Positions 43,012 to 52,502 of a DNA stretch of 64,000 bases are shown here, in pieces. Source of the stretch: Flavobacterium sp. 9R. GTDB lineage: Bacteria; Bacteroidota; Bacteroidia; Flavobacteriales; Flavobacteriaceae. Location: contig NZ_LR733413.1 of assembly GCF_902506345.1 (NCBI RefSeq), forward strand, positions 1,097,456 through 1,161,455, given 5' to 3'. Each line of letters starts with the position of its first letter. Within the stretch, counting starts at the first letter, position 1. The position numbers were made by a program, and so were the translations under genes. The notes under the pieces were generated by a model, which saw only the letters and a list, made by a program, of their open reading frames with translations, did no database searches and was not told where the DNA came from.

Positions 43012-43162
43012 GCACTCCAAAAATACTTTTGATACTTACCTATTAAAAGATAAGATTATATAGTTCTTGAAAATAATTAATCTTTTGAAAGTGAAATCAG
43101 CTTTTTCTAAAAATAAGAAGAAATTGAGTGAACCATTTTCGAAAAACAAATATTGACTAAAA

Positions 43163-43909
43163 ATGAAATTACTAGAAGGAAAAGTTGCCATAATTACTGG
43201 TGCAAGTCGTGGAATTGGAAAAGGAATAGCTGAAGTTTTTGCAAAAAACGGAGCTAATGTTGCTTTTACATATAGTTCATCTGTTGCTTCTGCAGAAGCT
43301 TTAGAAAATGAATTGAACGCAATGGGAATCAAAGCAAAAGGCTATCAGTCTAATGCAGCTGATTTTGAAGAAGCACAAAAATTTGTTGATGCTGTTTTGG
43401 CTGATTTTGGAACAGTTGACATTTTGATTAACAACGCTGGAATCACAAAAGACAATTTGTTAATGCGTATGTCTGAAGCTGATTTTGATTTAGTTATCGA
43501 TGTGAATTTGAAGTCGGTTTTCAATATGACAAAAGCGATTCAAAAAACATTTTTAAAACAACGTTCAGGTTCTATCATCAATATTAGTTCTGTTGTTGGT
43601 GTTTCAGGTAATGCTGGTCAAGCCAATTATGCTGCGTCTAAAGCAGGTGCTATAGGATTTACTAAGTCTGTAGCATTGGAGTTAGGGTCAAGAAACATTC
43701 GTTGTAATGCTATTGCTCCAGGTTTTATCGAAACTGAAATGACTGCAAAATTAAGTGAAGATGTAGTAAAAGGTTGGAGAGAAGGTATTCCATTGAAACG
43801 CGGAGGTTCTACTGAGGATGTTGCCAATGCTTGCTTGTTCTTAGCTTCAGATATGAGTGCTTATATTACAGGTCAAGTATTGAACGTTTGTGGTGGAATG
43901 CTTACCTAG
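43163..43909 (+). CDS. fabG: 3-oxoacyl-ACP reductase
   Basis: A 248-residue short-chain dehydrogenase. The cofactor motif TGASRGIG is near residues 12-19 and NNAG near 90. The catalytic triad is S143, Y156 and K160 in the YAASK block. The PGFIETEMT loop and C-terminal ITGQVLNVCGGM fit FabG, which reduces beta-ketoacyl-ACP with NADPH in fatty acid elongation. It is not clustered with other fab genes here, so a specialised SDR role is possible, but overall similarity to FabG is strong. Confidence 0.92.
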   Translation: MKLLEGKVAIITGASRGIGKGIAEVFAKNGANVAFTYSSSVASAEALENELNAMGIKAKGYQSNAADFEEAQKFVDAVLADFGTVDILINNAGITKDNLLMRMSEADFDLVIDVNLKSVFNMTKAIQKTFLKQRSGSIINISSVVGVSGNAGQANYAASKAGAIGFTKSVALELGSRNIRCNAIAPGFIETEMTAKLSEDVVKGWREGIPLKRGGSTEDVANACLFLASDMSAYITGQVLNVCGGMLT

Positions 43910-43913
43910 AAAA

Positions 43914-43956
43914 AGTATTCAGTATTCAGATTTTAGTATTCAGTATTGAATCTGAA
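43914..43956. repeat. AGTATTCAG micro-repeat and hairpin
   Basis: AGTATTCAG occurs at 43914-43922, 43921-43929 and 43935-43943, just after fabG. TTCAGATT (43925-43932) pairs with AATCTGAA (43949-43956), so the repeat block can fold, possibly as a weak terminator without a T run. Confidence 0.45.
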
Positions 43957-44002
43957 AACAACTCAGAATATTGATAGAATATGTTACAATTATAATTAAA
44001 AT

Positions 44003-46030
44003 ATGACAACAAACACCCTTCTATTACTGATTCTTTCAATAGTTATAGCTGCTGTTTTGTCGTATTTTCAATACCTATATAAAGCCAAAAGTCAATCTAA
44101 AGTGTATTGGCTTTTGGCTTTTTTGCGTTTTGCTTCGATTTTTGGTTTTCTATTGTTATTGATAAATCCTATCATCAGTAGAACAGAATTAGAAATTATC
44201 AAAACACCATTGCCTATCGTTGTAGATAATTCTAGCTCAATTTCTTTTTTGAAAGCTAATGCACAAGCCGAAAAAGTTTATGAAGCATTGGTTTCCAATA
44301 AAGACTTGCAAAATAAATTTGAGGTGCAACCCTTTTTGTTTGATGCAACTTTGCAACCATCAGATACCTTTAATTTTAAAGGAAAACAAACACAGTTGGA
44401 TGTTGTAGCTAAAGATTTGATGAATTTGAATAAAAATCTTCGTTACCCCACAGTGTTGCTTACAGATGGAAACCAAACTTCTGGAGATGACTATGTTTAT
44501 AGTTTTGATTCAGAAAACAGTGTTTTTCCAGTAGTTCTGGGGGACACCACTGCTGTTTTTGATTTAAAAATCAGCCAGTTGAATGTTAATAAATATGCAT
44601 TTTACAAGAATAAATTCCCAGTAGAAGTTTTTGTTCAATATTCTGGAAAGCGTTTGAATGCGGCTAATTTTTCAATTTCAGAAGGAAAAAACACGATTTT
44701 AAAACAAGCTGTAAGTTTTACTGCTGGACAAAGAACCGCGACAGTTACCGTTTTTTTACCTGCTGATAAAATTGGCTTGCATTTATTCAAAGCCAACATC
44801 ACTGCTGGTGTAAAAGAAAAAAACAATTACAATAACACCAAGAATTTTGCTGTTGAAGTATTGGACCAAAAAACAACTGTTGGATTGGTTTCGGCAATTA
44901 ATCATCCTGATTTAAGTGCTTTTAAACGTGCTATTGAAACTAATGCACAACGTAAAGTAAGTATTGTTAAGCTACAAGAAATCAAATCATTGTCGGATTA
45001 TAATATTTTGATTTTCTACCAACCCAATGCAAGTTTCAAATCTATTTTTGATAGTGCTAAAGCCGCAGGTATTAATACATTAGTTGTTACAGGAATGACT
45101 ACAGATTTTATTTTTTTGAATCAACAACAAAATGATTTGGATTTTAAAGTCACCAATCAGAAAGAAGATTTCTTACCGTCATTCAATACAAAATTCAATT
45201 TGTTTGCTTTGGATAATATAGGTTTTGACAATTTTCCTCCCTTGGCACATCCTTTTGGTACCATTACCGCGAAAGAGAATGTTACGGTTTTACTTTCTTC
45301 CAAAATACGAAGTATAGATACAGGTTTGCCTTTGTTAGCATTTACTGAAGTAGGAGGTAAACGAGCTGCGTATTTGTTAGGAGAAAATAGCTGGAAATGG
45401 CGATTACAATCTCACGTGGACCAGCAATCATTTGAAAAATATGATGTTTTTATCGATAAAACCATTCAGTTTTTAGCTTCTAATAGTTCAAAAAAATCTT
45501 TAGTTGTTACTCACGAAAATTTTTATAATTCAGGAGAGGCAATTGCTATTACCGCTCAGTTTTTTAATAAAAATTATGAGTTTGATGACAATGCACGACT
45601 AACTATTTCTGTAACAAACGTAAAAAATAAGCAAACCAAAAATTATGATTTGCTTAAAGGAACCAATGCTTATCAAGTCAATTTAGATGGACTTTCCGCT
45701 GGAAGTTATACCTTTACTGTAAAAGAATTGAATACCAAAACCAGTTATTCAGGGCGTTTTGAAATTCTAGATTTTGATATCGAAAAACAATTTGTTGCTC
45801 CTGATTATACCAAATTATCACAATTAGCTGAGCAAACTAAAGGAAAAGTGTTCCTTCCTTCACAAGTTGAACAATTGATACAACAATTGCTTGCAGATGA
45901 ATCGTACAAAGCGATTGAAAAAGAAAATGTCATCAAATCACCTTTGATTGATTGGATTTGGCTTTTAATTTTGATTGCACTTTGTTTAACATCAGAATGG
46001 TTTGTGCGTAAATATCACGGGCTATTATAG
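44003..46030 (+). CDS. BatA/VWA-like membrane protein
   Basis: A 675-residue envelope protein. Two N-terminal transmembrane helices (about 5-22 and 37-56) precede a periplasmic region with a VVDNSSS sequence at about 73-79, which fits the DxSxS metal-site motif of von Willebrand A domains. A TVLLTDGNQTSGDD segment follows at the position of a later VWA motif. Two beta-sandwich-like regions then precede a C-terminal helix at about 648-666. It resembles the large VWA-containing membrane proteins of the Bat (aerotolerance) type, but the rest of a Bat operon is not present. The function is not established. Confidence 0.8.
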   Translation: MTTNTLLLLILSIVIAAVLSYFQYLYKAKSQSKVYWLLAFLRFASIFGFLLLLINPIISRTELEIIKTPLPIVVDNSSSISFLKANAQAEKVYEALVSNKDLQNKFEVQPFLFDATLQPSDTFNFKGKQTQLDVVAKDLMNLNKNLRYPTVLLTDGNQTSGDDYVYSFDSENSVFPVVLGDTTAVFDLKISQLNVNKYAFYKNKFPVEVFVQYSGKRLNAANFSISEGKNTILKQAVSFTAGQRTATVTVFLPADKIGLHLFKANITAGVKEKNNYNNTKNFAVEVLDQKTTVGLVSAINHPDLSAFKRAIETNAQRKVSIVKLQEIKSLSDYNILIFYQPNASFKSIFDSAKAAGINTLVVTGMTTDFIFLNQQQNDLDFKVTNQKEDFLPSFNTKFNLFALDNIGFDNFPPLAHPFGTITAKENVTVLLSSKIRSIDTGLPLLAFTEVGGKRAAYLLGENSWKWRLQSHVDQQSFEKYDVFIDKTIQFLASNSSKKSLVVTHENFYNSGEAIAITAQFFNKNYEFDDNARLTISVTNVKNKQTKNYDLLKGTNAYQVNLDGLSAGSYTFTVKELNTKTSYSGRFEILDFDIEKQFVAPDYTKLSQLAEQTKGKVFLPSQVEQLIQQLLADESYKAIEKENVIKSPLIDWIWLLILIALCLTSEWFVRKYHGLL

Positions 46031-46059
46031 TTTTAAATGGACTTTTTTAAATGTAACAG

Positions 46060-46956
46060 ATGGATTTTAGGCTAAAAGTATTTTATACCGTAGCAATTCG
46101 ACTTAATTTTACTAAGGCGGCAGCGGAATTGTATATCAGTCAGCCAGCCGTTTCAAAACACATTCAAGAACTGGAAGAAACCTACAAAACGAAGCTTTTT
46201 GAACGAAATGGTTCTAAAATTGCTTTAACGGCAGCGGGTCATCTCTTGTTACAACATACCAAATCTATATTTGATATTTATCGTGAGATTGAGTTTGATA
46301 TGAGCTCTTTTGTGACGAAACGCCAAGGATTATTGAGACTTGGAGCAAGCACAACACTTTCGCAATATGTTATTTCTCCAATTTTAGCACAATTTCACAA
46401 AAAAGAAAAAGGAATAAGTATTCATTTGACTAATGGCAATACAGAGCAAATTGAAAACGCATTAATCAATAAGGAAATTGAAGTTGGAGTAGTAGAAGGG
46501 CAGTCTAAAAATCAGTCGATTAAATATGTTCCTTTTTTGAAAGATGAATTGGTATTGGTTTGTAGAGCCAATCATCCTTTGGCACAAACTAATGAAATCG
46601 CTATTGCGACCTTAAAAACACTTCGTTTGGTAACTCGTGAAAGAGGTTCTGGAACACTTGAAGTTATTGAATATGCCCTAAAACAACGAAATGTCAAATT
46701 ATCCGATTTGCAAATCGAGATGCAATTAGGTAGTACAGAAAGTATTAAGTCTTATTTATTGCATTCGGATTGTTTTGCTTTTATATCGATTCACGCTGTT
46801 TCTAAAGAATTGAAAAACAAAGAATTAACTGTTTTTGATGTAGAAGATTTAATTATCGAACGATTCTTCTATAGCATCACTTTAGTTGGAAAATCCGATA
46901 CTTTATCGGAATTGTTCATTCGGAATATTTCAGACTATTATAACTTGTCGTTATAG
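46060..46956 (+). CDS. LysR-family transcriptional regulator
   Basis: A 298-residue LysR regulator with an N-terminal winged HTH (FYTVAIRLNFTKAAAELYISQPAVSKHI) and a periplasmic-binding-protein-like effector domain from about residue 90. It lies 74 bases upstream of the YeiH-type gene in the same direction. In E. coli the LysR regulator YeiE and the exporter YeiH are also neighbours, so control of the exporter is likely. The effector may be a sulfur anion, by analogy only. Confidence 0.92.
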   Translation: MDFRLKVFYTVAIRLNFTKAAAELYISQPAVSKHIQELEETYKTKLFERNGSKIALTAAGHLLLQHTKSIFDIYREIEFDMSSFVTKRQGLLRLGASTTLSQYVISPILAQFHKKEKGISIHLTNGNTEQIENALINKEIEVGVVEGQSKNQSIKYVPFLKDELVLVCRANHPLAQTNEIAIATLKTLRLVTRERGSGTLEVIEYALKQRNVKLSDLQIEMQLGSTESIKSYLLHSDCFAFISIHAVSKELKNKELTVFDVEDLIIERFFYSITLVGKSDTLSELFIRNISDYYNLSL

Positions 46957-47030
46957 TCAATTGTATTTTGGTATTGGCTTTTTAAATGCATTCGTCAGAC
47001 CTTTGTAAAGTAATTTTAAACTACTTTACG

Positions 47031-48011
47031 ATGGATACTACATCAAAACATAGCGCTGTTTCACCCACACACTTTTTAAATCTTTCTAGAACGAATCAAC
47101 AAATTCTTTTTGTTCTACTCTTAATAGTTTGTTTAACTTTTTCTGTGTCACCACCCATTGCATTACTTCTGGGGTTATTAATAGCGAATCTTTCAGGGCA
47201 TCCTTTTTTGCATTTAAATCATAAAGCGACTTCAGTTTTATTGCAATTATCCGTTATCGGACTAGGTTTCGGGATGAACTTACACAGTGCTATAGCAGCT
47301 GGAAAAGAAGGATTAGTTTTTACTATTGTATCTATTTTTTCTACTTTATTTCTAGGGATTCTTTTAGGTAAATGGCTTGGAATTGATAAAAAGATAGCAC
47401 ATTTAATTTCTTGTGGTACAGCAATCTGCGGAGGAAGCGCCATTGCAGCCATAGCGCCTGTAGTGGAGTCTAAAGAAAATCAGACTTCAGTAGCTCTCGG
47501 AGTTATTTTTATTTTAAACTCTGTGGCTTTGTTTTTGTTTCCTGTTATTGGACATTGGTTACAATTGTCGCAAAACGAATTTGGATTGTGGTGTGCTATT
47601 GCAATACACGATACGAGTTCTGTTGTTGGTGCTGCTAATAAATTTGGTGCAGAAGCACTGCAAGTCGCAACTACGGTAAAATTAGCTAGAGCTTTGTGGA
47701 TAATTCCTATAGCCATTGGTTCTTCTTATTTATTTAAAAATGGAAAAAAGAAAGTAACCATTCCGTATTTTATCTTCTTATTTATCTTGGCTTTGGTTGT
47801 AAATACTTATGTTCCAGCCGTTGCTACAGTAGCTCCATTTTTGGTATCGGTATCAAAAGTTGGTTTAACTATCACTCTCTTTTTAATAGGAGCGGGGCTT
47901 AACTATACAAGTTTAAAGCAAGTTGGAATCAAACCTTTATTGCAAGGGATTCTATTGTGGGGTTTTATCGCTGGAATGGCTTTATTGGTAATTATGAATT
48001 ATGCTCATTAA
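47031..48011 (+). CDS. YeiH-family putative sulfate exporter
   Basis: A 326-residue inner-membrane protein with about ten transmembrane helices. The conserved SCGTAICGGSAIAAIAPV and IHDTSSVVGAANKFG segments identify the UPF0324/YeiH (Cons_hypoth698) family. Members are called sulfate exporters by homology, but the substrate is not proven. The ATG at 47031 is preferred over the one at 46986, which adds a polar stretch. The last 20 bases overlap the convergent DUF1275 gene. Confidence 0.9.
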   Translation: MDTTSKHSAVSPTHFLNLSRTNQQILFVLLLIVCLTFSVSPPIALLLGLLIANLSGHPFLHLNHKATSVLLQLSVIGLGFGMNLHSAIAAGKEGLVFTIVSIFSTLFLGILLGKWLGIDKKIAHLISCGTAICGGSAIAAIAPVVESKENQTSVALGVIFILNSVALFLFPVIGHWLQLSQNEFGLWCAIAIHDTSSVVGAANKFGAEALQVATTVKLARALWIIPIAIGSSYLFKNGKKKVTIPYFIFLFILALVVNTYVPAVATVAPFLVSVSKVGLTITLFLIGAGLNYTSLKQVGIKPLLQGILLWGFIAGMALLVIMNYAH

Positions 48012-48768
48012 TTTTTTTATTCCATTCATAACGTTCCAAATAGGAGTTTTTCTTTCGATTGAGGTAATAAATTTTTAATCGAAAATAGTCATAAAACAAA
48101 GCAATTAATAAAAACAAGCAGCCTAAAAAAAGGGTTTTTAATGCTATAATTTGGTACAACAAGCCACCCACAAAACAACCCAAGAAAAATAAAGTGATAA
48201 TGGATACTCTCAGAAAGATGTTTCTTTTGAGTTTTTTCTTTTCTTCAATTTGGGTGTAAAAAAACAATTGAGACAATTCTATACCCAAATCTGTAAACAA
48301 ACCCGTTAGATGTGTTGTTCTTACGGTTGATTGCGAAATTCGAGTTACTAAGGCATTTTGAAGTCCCATTGCAAAAAGCAACGTAAAGGCAATTATTTTC
48401 CCCTGAAGGTTTGTCGCATCAGCTGAGCCTCCGAATAATCCAATAATGAATAATAAAACAATTTCTATCGATAACGGAATGACGTGCGAGAATTCAGGTT
48501 TCGTCTTAGTCATTAATTCTACAATAAAATTTGAAGTAAAAGCTCCTAGTAGAAAGAAAAGAATGAATACAAAAAAAGCAAATGCTGCCAAGTATTGATG
48601 TTCCATTATTTGCTCAGAAAAGTAGGCGAAATGTCCTGTTACATTTGTGGTGAGTACTTGAATTTCGAGTACTCCAGTTACATTTACAACTCCAGCCACA
48701 AAAGATAGTAGGGTTGCTAGTCGTAAATTATGACTGAATGTTCTACTTTTTCCTTGGTGGCGAAACAT
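47992..48768 (-). CDS. DUF1275 (YoaK-like) membrane protein
   Basis: A 258-residue protein with about six transmembrane helices. It has the DUF1275 opening LLSFVAGVVNVTGVLEIQVLTTNVTGHF and a central MGLQNALVTRISQSTVRTTHLTGLFTDLG block. The role is unknown. A TAAATTTG -7 element lies about 15 bases upstream on the minus strand. It overlaps the convergent YeiH gene by 20 bases at the 3' ends. Confidence 0.9.
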   Translation of the reverse strand: MFRHQGKSRTFSHNLRLATLLSFVAGVVNVTGVLEIQVLTTNVTGHFAYFSEQIMEHQYLAAFAFFVFILFFLLGAFTSNFIVELMTKTKPEFSHVIPLSIEIVLLFIIGLFGGSADATNLQGKIIAFTLLFAMGLQNALVTRISQSTVRTTHLTGLFTDLGIELSQLFFYTQIEEKKKLKRNIFLRVSIITLFFLGCFVGGLLYQIIALKTLFLGCLFLLIALFYDYFRLKIYYLNRKKNSYLERYEWNKKINEHNS

Positions 48769-48782
48769 AGTTTGATTTTTAT

Positions 48783-48790
48783 CAAATTTA
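48783..48790 (-). promoter_or_regulatory. -7 promoter element for the DUF1275 gene
   Basis: The minus strand reads TAAATTTG, matching TAnnTTTG, 15 bases before the ATG at 48768. Confidence 0.4.
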
Positions 48791-48808
48791 CAATAAACCC
48801 TTCAGAAA

Positions 48809-50905
48809 TCATTCTTTTTGATATTGCTTATTTTTTAATATTTCTGAGCAAGTTTGATAGTAAGCAATGGTTTCATTGATGAGTTTTTGGTTTGGATTTT
48901 TTAATATAATTTCGTCATAATGCGATTCATAAACCTTCGGAACATTTGAATTCAGAATCATTTTTAAATCGAATTGCTTTACTTTTTGTTTGGGAGACAA
49001 AATAGTTAATACTTGCTCTTTTATTAGACCTAAATCCTGATAAGTAGCTATGAAAGCTCTTGGTTGATAGTTAGGTTGTAGTACGTTTTGTCCATAAAAT
49101 TTACTTTGGTAGTCAAAATGCAATACACCAAAAAGAGTTGGCATAATGTCAATTTGAGACATCAGTTGGGTGTATTTTACAGCTTTTGGTTTACTCGGAT
49201 TGTAGATAAAAGCTGGAATTCTGTATTTATCTAATGGCAATTCAATTTTTCCAGCGCTAGAAGCACAATGGTCGGATACAATTACAAAAATGGTGTTGGT
49301 AAACCAAGACTGTTTTTTTGCCATTGCAAAAAATTGTCGCAAGGCATAATCCGTATATTTTACGCCGCCTTCACGAGATTTAGCATCTCCTGGAATATCA
49401 ATTTTATTATTCGGATAGGTAAAAGGCCTGTGGTTACTAACAGTCATCCAATGTGAAAAGAAGGGTTTTCCTGTTTTTGCATCAGCATTAATAGTTTGAA
49501 TCGCTTTTTTTGCCATATCCTCATCGCAAACGCCCCATACATTGGCGAAGCTAATTTCACTTTGAGTAAATGTTTTTTTATCAATAATGTTATACCCATT
49601 TCCTCCAAAAAAAGATTCCATATTATCAAAGAAAGCGTCTCCGCCATACAAATAATTTACTTTGTATCCTTTCTTTTTAAAAATTGAAGCTGTAGTAAAC
49701 TTATTTTTATTGTCTTTCCTCTTTACGACACTTTCACCAGCTGTTGGTGGCAAACAAAGTGTCAAAGCTTCTAAGCCTCTTACAGTTCTATTGCCCACTG
49801 CATACATATTGGTAAATTCTAAGCTTTTATCAGCCAAGCTATCCAAGAATGGGGTGATGTTCTTTTCATTACCGTATCGCTTCATAAAATCTGCACTTAG
49901 ACTTTCTATGGTAATAAGCACCACATTTTTTTTAATTTCTAAACTGTCAGAAGTAACAGTTCTCTGAGTAGTTGTTCCTTTAATTTCTGGTAGTAAATTG
50001 TGTAATAGGGTATATGCTTGGTTATTTGGCAATGTTTTGTAAAACTTAAAATAATCCAATTCACTGTTCATAAATGCCAAATAGAACTTGTAAATTCCGT
50101 TAGATTGTAGTTCATTGGTGAAAATATTGGTCGAATTTTCTTTTTTTGCTAAAGTAGGAATTGCCCAAAACGAAAGCGCAAACAAGCTCAAGTAAACCAA
50201 AGACAGACTTATTTTTTCTTTGAAAGTAGGAAGCTTAGCCAAATAACTTTTGGTTCTTTTAACAATGAAAAAAGTAATGCCTCCAACTACTATAAATAAA
50301 GCGGTAAAAATAGGAATCACAGGATACGATTCCATAATGTTGCCAATTACTTCATTGGTATAAATCAAATAATTGACTGCAATAAAGTTGTATTTTACTC
50401 CAAATTCATTCCAAAAAAAGTATTCGCTGATACCGTTTTGTAAAAGCAGTAAAACATATAAAAAGATAACAAAACTAAACATCCACAAGCGCAAACGCTC
50501 ACGGTATTGAGGTAAAAATAAATACAAACCAAAGAATACGGTCTTAATTCCAACAAAGGTGATTCCAATTTTGGGTAAAGCGCCACCGTATTCATCCAAA
50601 ATAGTATTTACTAACGTTACATAACCTAATAAAGAGAGAAGTAATCCAAAAATGATATAACCATAAGGCTTATTGTATTTTGAATTGGAAATAAAAATCA
50701 AATAGAGCCACAGAAATCCACTGGCTATAATAAATACAAACACATCAGAACAAAGTCCTAGTCCATAAATTTTAATTACTTCTAGAAAAGTAAAAGAACT
50801 TTGTGTAATGGGATGAACCATCAAAACAGTTCTCAACACAAAACTAATACTAAGATAAAAAAGAGATAAGTAGTAAAACAGGGAAAGTTTTTTAAAAAAA
50901 GGCAT
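48809..50905 (-). CDS. Membrane sulfatase/LTA-synthase-type enzyme
   Basis: A 698-residue inner-membrane enzyme of the alkaline phosphatase superfamily. Five N-terminal transmembrane helices lie within about residues 5-270 and are followed by a large periplasmic domain. That domain has the metal-site ITIESLSADFM, the nucleophile-type threonine in GNRTVRGLEA and the metal-binding VSDHCASS. It resembles lipoteichoic-acid synthases and phosphoethanolamine or phosphoglycerol transferases. A Gram-negative Bacteroidota would not make lipoteichoic acid, so transfer to a glycan, lipid or lipid A is more likely. Its start lies about 48 bases from the TTAAG array of the divergent thioredoxin operon, which could influence it. 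Confidence 0.88.
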   Translation of the reverse strand: MPFFKKLSLFYYLSLFYLSISFVLRTVLMVHPITQSSFTFLEVIKIYGLGLCSDVFVFIIASGFLWLYLIFISNSKYNKPYGYIIFGLLLSLLGYVTLVNTILDEYGGALPKIGITFVGIKTVFFGLYLFLPQYRERLRLWMFSFVIFLYVLLLLQNGISEYFFWNEFGVKYNFIAVNYLIYTNEVIGNIMESYPVIPIFTALFIVVGGITFFIVKRTKSYLAKLPTFKEKISLSLVYLSLFALSFWAIPTLAKKENSTNIFTNELQSNGIYKFYLAFMNSELDYFKFYKTLPNNQAYTLLHNLLPEIKGTTTQRTVTSDSLEIKKNVVLITIESLSADFMKRYGNEKNITPFLDSLADKSLEFTNMYAVGNRTVRGLEALTLCLPPTAGESVVKRKDNKNKFTTASIFKKKGYKVNYLYGGDAFFDNMESFFGGNGYNIIDKKTFTQSEISFANVWGVCDEDMAKKAIQTINADAKTGKPFFSHWMTVSNHRPFTYPNNKIDIPGDAKSREGGVKYTDYALRQFFAMAKKQSWFTNTIFVIVSDHCASSAGKIELPLDKYRIPAFIYNPSKPKAVKYTQLMSQIDIMPTLFGVLHFDYQSKFYGQNVLQPNYQPRAFIATYQDLGLIKEQVLTILSPKQKVKQFDLKMILNSNVPKVYESHYDEIILKNPNQKLINETIAYYQTCSEILKNKQYQKE

Positions 50906-50952
50906 TCTATATTATTTTTATTCAAAATTATACTTGTCTTGCTGCAATTGGT

Positions 50953-51017
50953 TTAAGATTCATTTAAGATTGACTTAAGATTTGCTTAAAGTAAACTAAA
51001 ATTAAGATTCCCTTAAA
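50953..51017. promoter_or_regulatory. TTAAG box array, candidate response-regulator sites
   Basis: TTAAG or TTAA(A) boxes start at 50953, 50964, 50975 and 50986, exactly 11 bases apart, then at 51002 and 51013, again 11 apart. The wider consensus is YTTAAGAT. One box per helical turn in direct orientation is typical of OmpR-family regulator binding sites. The array lies 71 bases before the thioredoxin start at 51088. A near-consensus TGAGTTTG (51034-51041) follows and could be the -7 element. On the other side a TAATTTTG (50923-50930, minus) faces the sulfatase gene. Confidence 0.6.
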
Positions 51018-51087
51018 ATAAGTAACAACAAGTTGAGTTTGACTATAAATATAATACTTTTACTTTATGAATTTAACAAATGTTTAT

Positions 51088-51525
51088 ATGAAGAATGCAA
51101 TGCTACTTTTATTTCTTTTTTTGACCGCAAGTGGTTTTTCTCAAAACTGGAGAACCAATTTTGATGAAGCAAAAGCAGAAGCTACCAAAGAGGACAAAAA
51201 TATCGTTTTGGTATTTTCTGGTTCTGATTGGTGTGCGCCTTGTATGAAGTTAGATAATGTAGTTTGGAAATCAGAAGCCTTCAAACAAGAAGCAGAAAAA
51301 AATTGGGTCATTTATAAAGCCGATTTTCCGAAGAAAAAAGCCAATCAATTGGCACCCGATTTAACCGCTGCTAATCAAAAATTAGCCGAAAAATACAATC
51401 GTGGCGGAAGTTTTCCTTTGGTTGTATTGCTTGATAAAACTGGAAAAGTTTTAGGAATGACGGGTTTTAAAAATGTTCCTGCCAATGATTATATACAATT
51501 AATTCATTCGTTAGAGAAAAAATGA
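51088..51525 (+). CDS. Periplasmic thioredoxin-family protein
   Basis: A 145-residue exported thioredoxin-fold protein. A signal peptide (KNAMLLLFLFLTASGFSQ) is followed by the redox motif C49-A-P-C52 in GSDWCAPCMK. It probably reduces disulfides in the periplasm, possibly to mature the cysteine-containing DUF4266 lipoprotein encoded two genes downstream. An ATG at 51067 would add seven residues. Its last four bases overlap the ApbE gene, and six TTAAG boxes lie upstream. It is the first gene of an apparent six-gene unit. Confidence 0.9.
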   Translation: MKNAMLLLFLFLTASGFSQNWRTNFDEAKAEATKEDKNIVLVFSGSDWCAPCMKLDNVVWKSEAFKQEAEKNWVIYKADFPKKKANQLAPDLTAANQKLAEKYNRGGSFPLVVLLDKTGKVLGMTGFKNVPANDYIQLIHSLEKK

Positions 51526-52502
51526 GAAACGTAACTCTTATATTCCTGTTGACATCCATTTTCGCTTTTGGGCAAGTGACCCACAAGCGAAAATTGTATA
51601 TGCTAGGAAGTCCTTTTGAAATGACTGTCGTTGCTAAAGATACCATTCAAGGCAACATTTTTATTGATATGGCGGTTGCCGAAGTGAAGCGCATTGAAAA
51701 TCTAATTTCAGATTGGATTCCAACGACGCAAATATCTCAGGTCAGTAAAAATTCGGGAATTCAACCTGTAAAAGTTGATAAGGAAGTCTATGATTTGGTA
51801 GAACGTGCTATAAAAGTATCACAGCTAACTTCGGGAGCTTTTGATATTTCTTATGCTTCGATGGATAAAATTTGGAAATTCGACGGAAGTATGAAGGCTA
51901 TGCCAACTCCCGAAGCTATCAAACAATCTGTGGCTAGAATTGGCTATCAAAAAATTGTTTTAGATGCCAAAGCACAGACTATTTATTTGAAGGAAAAAGG
52001 AATGAAATTAGGTCTAGGTGGTATTGGTCAAGGCTATATTGCAGATAAAATCAAAGATTTATTGCTATCAAAAGGCTGTACCTCTGGAATTGTAAATGTA
52101 TCGGGCGATATTAACGCTTGGGGCTATCAAACGACAGGTAAACCTTGGACAGTCGCCATTGTTAACCCAATGAATAAAAATAAAGTATTTGCTACTTTCC
52201 CTCTCGAGAATAGTTCGGTGGAGACTTCGGGTAGTTACGAAAAATTTGTGGTTTTTGACGGCAAACGCTATTCTCATATTATCGACCCTAGAACGGGTTA
52301 TCCAGCACAAGGGGTGGTGAGTGTTTCTGTTTTTGCTAAACAAACTGAAATTGCGGATGCTCTTGCTACTGGGATTTTTGTTTTGGGAGTTGATGTAGGC
52401 TTGAACTTAGTCAACCAGCTAAAAGGCATTGGATGTATAATTGTTGACGATAAAGGGGAAATACATACCTCTAAAAATATTGATATTAAAAAATTTAACT
52501 AA
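51522..52502 (+). CDS. apbE: FAD:protein FMN transferase
   Basis: A 326-residue ApbE-type flavin transferase with an N-terminal signal sequence (RNVTLIFLLTSIFAFG). The FAD/Mg-site segments GLGGIGQGYIADKIK, NVSGDINAWG and HIIDPRTGYPAQG are intact, followed by ADALATGIFVLG. It attaches FMN through a phosphoester to a Thr or Ser in exported proteins. It overlaps the thioredoxin gene by four bases and the DUF4266 gene by one, so it belongs to this cluster. Its likely substrate is an exported neighbour; the DUF3570 protein has an SSGAS stretch. Confidence 0.95.
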   Translation: MRNVTLIFLLTSIFAFGQVTHKRKLYMLGSPFEMTVVAKDTIQGNIFIDMAVAEVKRIENLISDWIPTTQISQVSKNSGIQPVKVDKEVYDLVERAIKVSQLTSGAFDISYASMDKIWKFDGSMKAMPTPEAIKQSVARIGYQKIVLDAKAQTIYLKEKGMKLGLGGIGQGYIADKIKDLLLSKGCTSGIVNVSGDINAWGYQTTGKPWTVAIVNPMNKNKVFATFPLENSSVETSGSYEKFVVFDGKRYSHIIDPRTGYPAQGVVSVSVFAKQTEIADALATGIFVLGVDVGLNLVNQLKGIGCIIVDDKGEIHTSKNIDIKKFN

